From assembly GCA_964246705.1 (NCBI GenBank), contig CAXTRQ010000014.1, positions 1 to 56,934 on the forward strand: a stretch of DNA of 56,934 bases, written 5' to 3'. This DNA is from DASZCR01 sp964246705 (lineage in GTDB: Bacteria; Acidobacteriota; Blastocatellia; Pyrinomonadales; Pyrinomonadaceae). The translations under genes and the position numbers were made by a program. This document shows, piece after piece, positions 41,270 to 49,630 of the stretch (position 1 is the first letter of the stretch; each line of letters opens with the position of its first letter). Below the pieces are notes generated by a model. It worked only from the letters and a program-made list of their open reading frames with translations. It did no database searches and was not told the origin of the DNA.

Positions 41270-43528
41270 ATGCCGGGACGCATGAAGGAAGGTATGACAG
41301 AACAGCCAATTATTCCGACCGTGGCTCCGGCGGAGCTTGAGATGTTGCTTAGGCTCGCGTCGCCCGACCCGCATTCGATACTCGGCGCACACCCGACGGC
41401 GCGCGGAGTCGTTGTCCGCGCTTTTCGGCCTGAAGCGTCGAGCGTCGAATTGTTAATCGAAGGCGAAGCGCCGCGCCCTCTCACACGGACACACCCCAAA
41501 GGCTTCTTTGAACTGCTGCTCGAAGGACGCGAGACTCTCTTCCCGTATCAACTGCGCGTCGTTTACGCCGACGGCAACGTTTTTGTGATGCGCGATCCTT
41601 ACGCCTTTCTCCCGACGCTCGGAAACTTCGACGAGCATCTTTTCGGCGAAGGCAAGCACACGCGCCTCTACGATAAGCTCGGCTCGCATGTGCGTACGCT
41701 CGGCAGCGCGCGCGGCGTTTCCTTTGCCGTGTGGGCCCCGCACGCGGACGGCGTGAGCGTCGTCGGCAACTTCAACAAGTGGGATGGCCGTCTGCATCAG
41801 ATGCGTCGGCTCGGCGTCTCCGGCATCTGGGAAATTTTCATCCCCGATTTGCCCGTCGGCGAACTCTACAAGTACGAGATTCATAATCAGAGCGGCATCC
41901 CGTTTCTCAAGGCAGACCCTTACGCGCTCTATACGGAAGTGCCGCCCGCGACCTCTTCCGTCGTCTATGAGCCGATCTATCAATTCACCGACGAGGATTG
42001 GATTCGACGGCGCGACGGCGAAGAACACTTGCGCCGACCCATCTCAATCTACGAAGTCCATCTCGGGTCGTGGCGGCGCGTGCAGGAAGAGGAAAATCGC
42101 TCGCTGACCTATCGTGAGACCGCGCCCGCGCTGGCACGCTACTGTCTCGACATGAATTTCACGCACGTCGAGTTTCTACCCTTGAAAGGCCATCCATACG
42201 GCGGCTCGTGGGGCTATCAGGTCGCCAACTATTACGCGGCGACCGCGCGTTACGGCACGCCCGATGATTTCCGTTTCCTCGTTGATTATCTGCACGGGCA
42301 GGGCATCGGCGTGATTATGGATTGGGTTCCCGCGCATTTTCCGAAAGACGCTTTCGCGCTGGGACGTTTCGACGGCACGGCGCTCTACGAACATCTCGAC
42401 CCGCGCAAGGGCGAGCACCCGGACTGGGGCACTTATATCTTCAACTACGGGCGCAACGAGGTACGGAACTTTCTCATTGCCAACGCGCTTTTCTGGATTA
42501 ACGAATGCCACGTCGACGGGTTGAGAGTTGATGCCGTCGCCTCGATGCTCTATCTCGATTACAGTCGTTCGGGCGGCCGCTGGATTCCGAACCAGTACGG
42601 CGGACGCGAAAATCTGGAAGCCATCGCTTTCCTCAAAGAGCTTAACGAAACCGTCCACTCTCAGCATCCCGGCGTGTTGATGATTGCCGAAGAGTCAACT
42701 TCTTGGCCGCTCGTCAGCCATCCGACGAGCGAAGGCGGACTCGGCTTCGACTTCAAGTGGAACATGGGATGGATGCATGACACGCTCTCTTATTTTCAGA
42801 AAGACCCGATTCATCGTCGCTATTTTCATAACAACCTCACGTTTGGCTTCGTCTATGCGTGGAGCGAGAATTTCATCCTTCCCTTCTCGCACGACGAAGT
42901 TGTTCACCTGAAGGGTTCGCTAATTAACAAGATGCCCGGCGACCGTTGGCAGAAGTTTGCCAACCTGCGCGCGCTCTACGGCTACATGTGGGCGCATCCC
43001 GGCAAAAAGCTTCTCTTCATGGGCGGCGAGATCGGGCAGTGGCGCGAGTGGAACAACGACCAGAGCCTCGACTGGCACTTGCTTGACGAGAGCGACCACG
43101 CAGGCTTGCACGTCTTAGTCCGCGACCTGAATCATCTCTACCTCAAGCACCCTGCGCTTTTCGAGTCGGACGCCGACCCGTCGGGCTTTGAGTGGATTGA
43201 CGGCAGCGATGTGAACGCGAATGTTCTCTCTTTCCTGCGTAGCGCGCCTGCGGGCGGGCAACGGTTCGTCTGCGTGAGCAGCTTTTCGCCGGTCGTCAGG
43301 CCGGATTATCGAGTCGGCGTGCCGCGTGCAGGGCAGTATCGCCAGACTCTCAACACGGACGATGCACGATACGGCGGACGCGGCATCTCGGTGGTCGAAT
43401 CAATCGAGGCCGAAGAGCAGGCGTGGAATAATCAGCCTTTTTCCATCTTGTTCGATCTGCCGCCGCTGGCGACCGTGTGGTTTGAAGTTCCTGCGGCAGA
43501 AGAAGGATCAACACACAATGCCGAATGA
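41270..43528 (+). CDS. glgB: 1,4-alpha-glucan branching enzyme (GH13)
   Basis: Forms alpha-1,6 branches in glycogen. Two N-terminal beta domains: N1 (SPDPHSILGAHPTARGVVVR) and CBM48 (VSFAVWAPHADGVSVVGNFN). The GH13 barrel has the nucleophile Asp in GLRVDAVASMLYLDYSR near 420, the acid/base Glu in MIAEEST near 472 and the transition-state Asp in FSHDEVVHLKGSL near 541. C-terminal beta domain ends at FEVPAAEEG. Length (752 aa) matches the long form. ATG codons at 41270, 41282 and 41294 are all possible starts. It follows GH57 by 11 bases and overlaps the DUF4912 gene by 11. Confidence 0.96.
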   Translation: MPGRMKEGMTEQPIIPTVAPAELEMLLRLASPDPHSILGAHPTARGVVVRAFRPEASSVELLIEGEAPRPLTRTHPKGFFELLLEGRETLFPYQLRVVYADGNVFVMRDPYAFLPTLGNFDEHLFGEGKHTRLYDKLGSHVRTLGSARGVSFAVWAPHADGVSVVGNFNKWDGRLHQMRRLGVSGIWEIFIPDLPVGELYKYEIHNQSGIPFLKADPYALYTEVPPATSSVVYEPIYQFTDEDWIRRRDGEEHLRRPISIYEVHLGSWRRVQEEENRSLTYRETAPALARYCLDMNFTHVEFLPLKGHPYGGSWGYQVANYYAATARYGTPDDFRFLVDYLHGQGIGVIMDWVPAHFPKDAFALGRFDGTALYEHLDPRKGEHPDWGTYIFNYGRNEVRNFLIANALFWINECHVDGLRVDAVASMLYLDYSRSGGRWIPNQYGGRENLEAIAFLKELNETVHSQHPGVLMIAEESTSWPLVSHPTSEGGLGFDFKWNMGWMHDTLSYFQKDPIHRRYFHNNLTFGFVYAWSENFILPFSHDEVVHLKGSLINKMPGDRWQKFANLRALYGYMWAHPGKKLLFMGGEIGQWREWNNDQSLDWHLLDESDHAGLHVLVRDLNHLYLKHPALFESDADPSGFEWIDGSDVNANVLSFLRSAPAGGQRFVCVSSFSPVVRPDYRVGVPRAGQYRQTLNTDDARYGGRGISVVESIEAEEQAWNNQPFSILFDLPPLATVWFEVPAAEEGSTHNAE

Positions 43529-44201
43529 CATCTCTGAGAGCTACGGACAGCTTCAACAATTATCATTGAATAACAAAGTCGGCGCAGTCGTCAGCACTGG
43601 GCTTGACCCGCTCGCCGCCGTTGAATTGCTGTCGGACACTTACGAGAGCGATTCGATAACGCTGCTGGTACAATCGCCCGAAATAATTTTTCTCTACTGG
43701 CAGCACGCGCGCTCGCCCTTCGAGACTTTACGGAAAGCTTTCGGTGAAGTGGCTGCCCGCTACGAATTGACGGTGCGGCTCTTTGATGTCGAGAGCGGCG
43801 AGGTCAGTCTCAAGCGCGCTGCCGCCGAATACACGCAATGGTTCGATGTCCGTGCGGGGCGTGTCTATCGCGCCGAGGTCGGACTGTTCGCGCCGGAGCG
43901 ACCGTTCATCCGGCTACTCTCTTCGGGCGTTGTGCGGACGCCGCAGCGGAGCGTCTCACAGCGCGCAGACAGCGCGCCGCCGTTTGGCATTCCCTCGATA
44001 GCTTTTGCACGACTGCTCGCCGAAGCGGGCTACGCGGAAGATGCCGTCGAAGTTGCGCGCGAAACTGTTGACCACAACGTTGCAACCCGCGCGTCGGAAG
44101 TTGCACCCGAGACGCATGCTGTCTGGAATGCCAGCGATGTCAATTTCGGCGCGAGGTCTTTTGCACGGAGGCGTCCGACCAGCCCTCCGCAAGTGTTCTA
44201 A
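43518..44201 (+). CDS. DUF4912 domain protein
   Basis: 227 residues, soluble. The DUF4912 region lies in the middle: ITLLVQSPEIIFLYWQHARS, TVRLFDVESGEV, YTQWFDVRAGRVYRAEVGLF and PFIRLLSSGVVRTP, a beta-sandwich-like pattern with conserved aromatics of the sort that could bind a polysaccharide. The tail is Ala/Glu-rich and probably disordered. ATG 43518 is supported by AGAAGGA ten bases upstream and overlaps the glgB stop. Placement between glgB and a GH57 gene implies a role in alpha-glucan handling; function is not established. Confidence 0.82.
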   Translation: MPNDISESYGQLQQLSLNNKVGAVVSTGLDPLAAVELLSDTYESDSITLLVQSPEIIFLYWQHARSPFETLRKAFGEVAARYELTVRLFDVESGEVSLKRAAAEYTQWFDVRAGRVYRAEVGLFAPERPFIRLLSSGVVRTPQRSVSQRADSAPPFGIPSIAFARLLAEAGYAEDAVEVARETVDHNVATRASEVAPETHAVWNASDVNFGARSFARRRPTSPPQVF

Positions 44202-44224
44202 GAAAGCGCCGAAAAGAAAATCTC

Positions 44225-45829
44225 GTGTCCGAAGGTTTCTTCAGTCTAGTGCTTCACGCGCATCTGCCTTTCGTGCGCCACCCTGAGCATCCTGAGTTTT
44301 TGGAAGAAGATTGGCTCTATGAAGCGATTACGGAAGTCTATTTGCCGCTCATCTCCGTTTTCTCAGAGCTTCAGAGAGAAGGCTTCGCGCCGCGTCTCGC
44401 CTTGAACGTCTCGCCGCCGCTCTGCGAGATGCTCGCCGACCCGCTGTTGCAAACACGCTACACGCGTCATCTCGAAAATCTTCTTGCGCTCATCGAAAAA
44501 GAGTTGTCGCGCACGAGCCTCGACGCGCCGGAGTTTCACGCGTCCGCGCGGATGTATCTTGAGAACTTACAAGCCGCGCGCAAGCTTTGGGAACGGCTCG
44601 ATCATGACCTCGTACGCGGTCTGCGCGAACTGCAAGACGCGGGCGCGTTTGAAATCATCACCTGCGGCGCGACCCACGGTTTCCTGCCTTTGATTTCGAC
44701 GGAGGAGGCGCGCCGCGCGCAAATCGAGATTGCCGTCGCCAATTATCGAAAGCATTTCGGTCGTCGCCCGCGCGGCATCTGGTTCCCTGAATGCGCCTAC
44801 GCGCCCGGTCTGGAATCACACCTGCCCGCCGCCGGTCTCGAATATTTCATCGCCGACACGCACGCTATTCTCTACGGCGACCCGCGCCCGCGCTACGGAG
44901 CCAACGCGCCCGTGCGTTGCCCGAACGGCGTCGCCGTCTTTGCGCGCGATCTGGAGACGGGGATGCAGGTCTGGAGTTCCATCGTCGGTTATCCGGGCGA
45001 TCCCTTCTACCGCGAGTTCTACCGCGACCTCGGCTGGGACGCGCCGCACGAATATCTGCTTCCGCATCTTCACGCGGACGGCGTGCGCCGCCATCTCGGT
45101 ATAAAATACCATCGCGTGACGGGGCGCGACGTGCCGCTCGAACACAAGCAGCCTTACAATCCTGTCGCCGCACGCGCGCGCGCACAGGCGCACGCCGAAC
45201 ATTTCGTCATTGAACGCACGAGACAGGCCGCGCGGCTTCGTGAGATGCTCGATGGTCGCACGCCGCACATCGTCGCGCCTTACGACGCAGAGCTTTTCGG
45301 TCACTGGTGGTTCGAGGGCGCGCAGTTTCTCGACCTCGTTTTCCGCAAGCTGCATGAGGAACGAAAACTGATTAAAGCCATCTCGCCCGGCGACTATCTG
45401 GACATGTCGCTGCCACTCCAAACGCAGCAACCCGCCTCGTCCTCTTGGGGCGAGGATGGCTACTTCAAAGTCTGGCTCAACGAAAAGAACTCTTGGATGT
45501 ACCCGCACCAGCACGCCGCCGAGCGGCGCATAACGATGCTCGCCAATCGTTTCGGCGCGACAATCGCCGACGAGTTGCACAGCCGCGCCCTCAATCAAGC
45601 GGTGCGCGAACTGCTGCTCGCGCAGTCGAGTGACTGGGCGTTTCAAATCTATCAGGGCACGACCGTCGAATATGCCACGCGCCGTTTTCGCACACACGTC
45701 GCATGTTTCAACTTGCTCGCCGGAGAAATCGAAACGGGCGTGATTGACGAGGCGCGTTTGGCGGAAATTGAAGCGCGCGATAACATCTTCCCCGAAATTG
45801 ATTATCGAACTTATCGCTCCCGCCCGTGA
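44225..45829 (+). CDS. Glycoside hydrolase family 57 with DUF1957 domain, probable 1,4-alpha-glucan branching enzyme
   Basis: 534 residues. GH57 opening FFSLVLHAHLPFVRHPEH; the nucleophile Glu in GIWFPECAYAPGLE near 188 and the acid/base Asp in IVAPYDAELFGHWWFEG near 352 match the branching-enzyme subgroup with C-terminal DUF1957 helices (SSDWAFQIYQGTTVEYATRR). Characterised relatives are archaeal and actinobacterial (Rv3031-like) branching enzymes. GTG start at 44225. It lies 23 bases after the DUF4912 gene, and its stop overlaps the GTG of the phosphodiesterase. With glgB two kilobases upstream, two unrelated branching enzyme folds share one operon. Confidence 0.92.
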   Translation: MSEGFFSLVLHAHLPFVRHPEHPEFLEEDWLYEAITEVYLPLISVFSELQREGFAPRLALNVSPPLCEMLADPLLQTRYTRHLENLLALIEKELSRTSLDAPEFHASARMYLENLQAARKLWERLDHDLVRGLRELQDAGAFEIITCGATHGFLPLISTEEARRAQIEIAVANYRKHFGRRPRGIWFPECAYAPGLESHLPAAGLEYFIADTHAILYGDPRPRYGANAPVRCPNGVAVFARDLETGMQVWSSIVGYPGDPFYREFYRDLGWDAPHEYLLPHLHADGVRRHLGIKYHRVTGRDVPLEHKQPYNPVAARARAQAHAEHFVIERTRQAARLREMLDGRTPHIVAPYDAELFGHWWFEGAQFLDLVFRKLHEERKLIKAISPGDYLDMSLPLQTQQPASSSWGEDGYFKVWLNEKNSWMYPHQHAAERRITMLANRFGATIADELHSRALNQAVRELLLAQSSDWAFQIYQGTTVEYATRRFRTHVACFNLLAGEIETGVIDEARLAEIEARDNIFPEIDYRTYRSRP

Positions 45830-46641
45830 ACGCCGCCATGCCAGTTTCAGACAGCTTTCCTCTCATCATCGGTCATCGCGGCGCGTCGGCGTCCGCGCCC
45901 GAAAACACGCTCGCCGCCTTCGAGCAGGCGCTTGCAGACGGCGCGGACGGCATCGAATTCGACGTGCGACTCGCGCGCGACGGCGTGCCCGTCGTCATCC
46001 ACGACGCGACGCTCGAACGTACAGGACTCCGCCAAGGCGCAATCGCCGCGCTCTCATCTTCAGAACTGCGCGAGGTTGATGCTGGCACATGGTTCAACCG
46101 TAAATTTCCCGCGCGTGCCCTCGAAAATTTCTCACAGGAGCGCGTGCCGACACTGGCGCAAGTTTTAGAGCTTGTCGGAGGTAGCGCACGCGCCCTCTAC
46201 GTCGAGATGAAATTTGAAGACAATGCTGATTGCGCGCCCCTCGCCTTCGAGGTCGTGAGAGAGATACGCCAGCACGGATTGACGTTGAGCGTGATTGTCG
46301 AGAGTTTCAAACTCGACGCCATCAAGGAGGTCAAGCGCATCGCGCCGGATATTCGCACCGCCGCGCTCTTCGATAGAAGCCTTTCACGTCCCTTTCTTTC
46401 CACGCGTCGAATTATCGAAAGCGCGCTCGGCGTCGGCGCAGACGAACTGGCGCTGCATCGCTCCCTCGTTCGCCGCTCGCTCGTCGAAGAAGCGAGATGG
46501 AGAGGCATGCGCGCGCTCGTCTGGACAGCCGACAATCCCCTCTGGGTCAGGCGCGCGTTTGAGCGCGGCCTCTGTGCCATCATCACCAATCAACCGGCGC
46601 GCATGTGCGTCGCGCGCGCGCGCGTGCGCGTACCCTCATGA
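45826..46641 (+). CDS. Glycerophosphodiester phosphodiesterase
   Basis: Cytoplasmic GDPD (271 aa, no signal peptide) cleaving glycerophosphodiesters to glycerol-3-phosphate and an alcohol. Motifs: IIGHRGASASAPENTLAAFE (active His, Arg, Glu), GADGIEFDVRLARDGVPVV and IHDATLERTG, then VEMKFED and VWTADNPLWVRRAFERGLCA. GTG 45826 overlaps the GH57 stop; ATG 45838 is an alternative. It also overlaps the next gene by ATGA. Its presence in an alpha-glucan operon is unusual; a glycerol-linked glucan or lipid is one possible reason. Confidence 0.93.
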   Translation: MNAAMPVSDSFPLIIGHRGASASAPENTLAAFEQALADGADGIEFDVRLARDGVPVVIHDATLERTGLRQGAIAALSSSELREVDAGTWFNRKFPARALENFSQERVPTLAQVLELVGGSARALYVEMKFEDNADCAPLAFEVVREIRQHGLTLSVIVESFKLDAIKEVKRIAPDIRTAALFDRSLSRPFLSTRRIIESALGVGADELALHRSLVRRSLVEEARWRGMRALVWTADNPLWVRRAFERGLCAIITNQPARMCVARARVRVPS

Positions 46642-47510
46642 AATCTTCCGAGCCGGTCACAGAGAGAATCTACACGCAGCCGTCGCAGTTCACGGTTCAC
46701 TACCGCGCCGCGCGTCGCACGCGTTGGTCAAGCGATGCGCGCCCCCACTATGCCGCGTTGTTTTTATTGAGAGGCCGATTGAACTGGAACCGGGCAACCG
46801 GCGCGTGTGGCGACACAGATTTGGGCTACACTAACGCGGGCGGCGCGGGGTGCGACTCGCCGGGCGAGACATTGCATGCACAGAGCGACGCGCACGTTGA
46901 ATATCTCGAACTGACACTCGCACCAGCCATCGTGCTCGACTGTGCCGTGCGCGCACGTCTCACACGCGCCGACGCGCTCATCGCCTTCCACACTACTTCA
47001 GTCGCGCAGGACAAGAAGCTCGCGCACCTGTCGCGCGATCTGGCGGACGAACTTGTTGAGAAGGCGGCTGGTCAGGAATTAGTCCTCGCGGCGCTCGTCG
47101 AACAGGCGCTCGTGCATCTCCTTAGACGCTACGCCAACATCCGTCGCTCCGACGAAGTTGAATTGTCGCGCGTCGGCCTCGTTGACCGCCGCATCCGTCG
47201 AGCCGTCGAGTTGATGCACGCGCATCTCGACCGCGATTTGCCGCTCGAAGAGATTGCCGCCGCCGCGCATCTCTCACCGTTCCACTTCGCGCGCCTCTTC
47301 AAAAAGCTGACGGGCGCATCACCACATGCGTACCTTGCGAGCCTGCGCGTCGAGCGTGCGCAGATGCTCCTTGCCGAAACCGATCTCTCCGTCACCGAAA
47401 TCGGCGCGCGCGTCGGCTACAGTAGTTCGAGCCACTTCGCCAAAGCCTTCCGCCAAGCCGCAGGACTCTCGCCGCGCGCCTTTCGCAACGCCCTCATTCC
47501 TCGCCAGTAA
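46638..47510 (+). CDS. AraC-family transcriptional regulator
   Basis: 290 residues. The N-terminal half looks like a cupin-type sensor (TVHYRAARRTRWSSDARPHY, AHVEYLELTLAPAIVL); the C-terminal half is the two-helix-turn-helix AraC domain: LEEIAAAAHLSPFHFARLFK, then LSVTEIGARVGYSSSSHFAK and FRQAAGLSPRAFR. ATG 46638 overlaps the phosphodiesterase stop (ATGA), so its amount is tied to the operon and it is a good candidate for autoregulating the glucan genes. The ligand is unknown. Note the unusual Gly-rich insertion NAGGAGCDSPGE. Confidence 0.9.
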   Translation: MKSSEPVTERIYTQPSQFTVHYRAARRTRWSSDARPHYAALFLLRGRLNWNRATGACGDTDLGYTNAGGAGCDSPGETLHAQSDAHVEYLELTLAPAIVLDCAVRARLTRADALIAFHTTSVAQDKKLAHLSRDLADELVEKAAGQELVLAALVEQALVHLLRRYANIRRSDEVELSRVGLVDRRIRRAVELMHAHLDRDLPLEEIAAAAHLSPFHFARLFKKLTGASPHAYLASLRVERAQMLLAETDLSVTEIGARVGYSSSSHFAKAFRQAAGLSPRAFRNALIPRQ

Positions 47511-47583
47511 CTTTTCTTCTGAGTGCCTTTGCGTGCGGAATTATTTCACGCAAAGAAGCAAAGTCGCTCAGAAGAAGAAAAGT
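47511..47583. repeat. Nested inverted repeat after the AraC gene (CTTCTTTGCG family)
   Basis: Outer arms CTTTTCTTCTGAG (47511-47523) and CTCAGAAGAAGAAAAG (47568-47583); inner arms CTTTGCGTG (47527-47535) and CACGCAAAG (47547-47555). It begins directly after the stop codon and could terminate the operon. Confidence 0.65.
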
Positions 47584-47726
47584 GCCGGCCTAACTTCCAA
47601 TTAAAAATCGCTCTACAGTCTCGAACAGCAAGCATGCGACTATATTGGGCAAGATATGACAAGACGCGCGGGCACGTCGCGCTATATCATCGTTCCAACA
47701 TTATCATTGGAGGATTCTTAACTAAT

Positions 47727-49046
47727 ATGTCTGTTGAAAAGAGCGCGGAGATTGCTCCGGCTAAAGGACGGCTCGGAGTTTTGCTGGTCGGACTCGGTGC
47801 GGTCAGCACAACTTTCATCGCGGGCGTTGAGGCTATCAAGCAGGGACTCGCCGAACCCGTCGGCAGCCTCACGCAGATGGGCGCAATCCGTCTCGGCAAG
47901 CGCACGGACAATCGTAACCCGCTGCTTAAAGATTTTGTGCCGCTCGCGGATTTAAAAGACATCGTCTTCGGCGCGTGGGACATCTTCCCCGATTCGGCCT
48001 ACGAAGCGGCGATGCACGCGGGCGTGCTCGAAAAAGATTTGCTCGCGCAGTTGAAAACGCCGCTGCAAAAAATCAAACCGATGGCGGCGGTCTTCGATCA
48101 ACACTACGTCAAGCGTCTGAATGGCGAAAATGTTAAGCGGGGCGCGAACAAGTTGGAGTTAGCCGAACAACTCATCGAAGAAATCGCAGAGTTTAAGCGC
48201 AAGAACAAGTGCGCGCGTCTCGTGATGATCTGGGCCGCTTCGACCGAGATTTTTCTGGAACAGCATGCCGTCCATAAGTCGCTCAAATCTTTCGAGAAGG
48301 CGATGCGCGAAAATCATAAGGCGATTGCACCCTCGATGATCTACGCTTACGCCGCGCTCAAATCCGGCGTGCCCTTCGCCAACGGCGCGCCGAACCTGAC
48401 GGTTGACATCCCGGCCATGATGCAACTTGCCGACGAGATGCGCGTGCCCGTCTGCGGCAAGGATTTCAAAACGGGTCAGACCTTGATGAAGACCATTCTC
48501 GCGCCCGGTCTCAAATCGCGTATGCTCGGCCTGCACGGCTGGTACTCGACCAACATTCTGGGCAACCGCGACGGCGAAGTTTTAGACGATCCTGAATCTT
48601 TCAAGACCAAAGAGGAATCGAAACTTTCAGTCCTCGAATACATTCTTCAGCCGGAACTCTACCCGCAGCTTTACAAAGACTTCTCTCACGTCGTTCGCAT
48701 TAACTATTACCCGCCGCGCGGGGATAACAAAGAGGGTTGGGATAGCATCGACATCTTCGGCTGGCTCGGCTATCCGATGCAGATCAAGATTGATTTTTTG
48801 TGCCGCGACTCCATCCTCGCTGCGCCCATCGTCCTCGACCTCGCGCTCTTCCTCGATTTGGCACAACGCTGCCAGATGAAGGGCGTACAGGAGTGGCTCT
48901 CTTTCTATTTCAAGTCGCCGATGACCGCGCCCGATCTCTACCCGGAGCACGACATTTTCATCCAACTGATGAAACTCAAGAACACGCTCCGCCATCTGCG
49001 CGGCGAAGATTTAATCACACATCTCGGACTGGAATATTACGACTAA
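47727..49046 (+). CDS. ino1: Inositol-3-phosphate synthase
   Basis: Converts glucose-6-phosphate to myo-inositol-3-phosphate with NAD. Opening KGRLGVLLVGLGAVSTTFIA is the NAD-binding glycine-rich segment; further landmarks are LVMIWAASTEIFLEQ, NGAPNLTVDIPAMMQLADE, CGKDFKTGQTLMKTILAPGL and LGLHGWYSTNILGNRDGEVL. Length 439 aa matches the bacterial/archaeal form. ATG 47727 is set by GGAGG about 12 bases upstream; a longer frame from 47523 is not coding. Ends before a perfect palindromic terminator. An inositol monophosphatase is at 20776 in the same window, so inositol could be made in two steps. Confidence 0.95.
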   Translation: MSVEKSAEIAPAKGRLGVLLVGLGAVSTTFIAGVEAIKQGLAEPVGSLTQMGAIRLGKRTDNRNPLLKDFVPLADLKDIVFGAWDIFPDSAYEAAMHAGVLEKDLLAQLKTPLQKIKPMAAVFDQHYVKRLNGENVKRGANKLELAEQLIEEIAEFKRKNKCARLVMIWAASTEIFLEQHAVHKSLKSFEKAMRENHKAIAPSMIYAYAALKSGVPFANGAPNLTVDIPAMMQLADEMRVPVCGKDFKTGQTLMKTILAPGLKSRMLGLHGWYSTNILGNRDGEVLDDPESFKTKEESKLSVLEYILQPELYPQLYKDFSHVVRINYYPPRGDNKEGWDSIDIFGWLGYPMQIKIDFLCRDSILAAPIVLDLALFLDLAQRCQMKGVQEWLSFYFKSPMTAPDLYPEHDIFIQLMKLKNTLRHLRGEDLITHLGLEYYD

Positions 49047-49097
49047 ACGGAGCGAGCGAAACGCAATGGGAAAGGCCGCATAGCGTTACGAGTTGAA

Positions 49098-49143
49098 AAA
49101 GCCCCCGGAGGGACGACAGAACTGTCGTCCCTCCGGGGGCTTT
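49098..49143. terminator. Perfect 22-bp stem hairpin terminator
   Basis: AAAGCCCCCGGAGGGACGAC (first 20 of 22 bases, 49098-49119) pairs exactly with 49122-49143 around a 2-base AA loop. A-run before and T-run after make it bidirectional. It terminates ino1. Confidence 0.88.
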
Positions 49144-49630
49144 GCCGTCGAACTTTTAGCGAAAGACGACAATCTCGCATGTCCCCGGCGGGCGCTCTAT
49201 GTTACACATTACGGGGCAACGGCTCGACGTTTAGGTATGACGGCTGACTGCGCAGAGGTTCAAATTTCTGAATCGAACCTCTAAGTGTCACTCTATTTCT
49301 GCCGTAAAATGTCACCCTGAAATATTCTTTCAATAGCGCCTCCGCCAGCGTAAATCAGATATTCTCTAATATTTTGTGGTGACAAAAGCCGCGTTGTCGT
49401 ATATATAGTGCATCCATAACAGAACGCGGTCGGAAGTCCGCCAAACGCGGGGGCAAACCACTGCCAGCGCCCACGCATCTTAAAGTTTGCGGTTCGTTCT
49501 TTGCATAGAGAGTTCGAGGACGGCGGCCATGAGCGGCCAGCGCCTAGCCAAGCGTGGCAGGTTCATTAAGCTAACGACGCTCAGGAGAGGCCACACTTAC
49601 CCCGTTACCGCTCCGGCAAGGAGGACGACC
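49144..49630. other. Long spacer and leader before the AAA+ ATPase gene
   Basis: No convincing gene. GAGGTTC (49256-49262) and GAACCTC (49276-49282) form a small palindrome. A promoter-like TATATA at ~49396-49401 has GTGACA about 17 bases upstream, giving a leader of ~220 bases with GCGG/CCGC and GGGGGC/GCGCCC pairings and the phrase GGGGGCAAACCACTGCC. I could not match it to a known riboswitch. A 61-codon minus-strand frame at 49293-49478 lacks support. Confidence 0.4.

Noticed and set aside
49293..49478. 61-codon minus-strand frame (MRGRWQWFAPAFGG...)
   Set aside because: No ribosome binding site or recognisable family, and it overlaps the probable promoter and leader of the AAA+ gene. Kept only as a note in the spacer entry.
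49400..49500. Possible cyclic-di-GMP or cobalamin riboswitch, because of GGGGGCAAACCACTG
   Set aside because: The phrase resembles fragments of both classes, but the other conserved blocks are absent in order and spacing.
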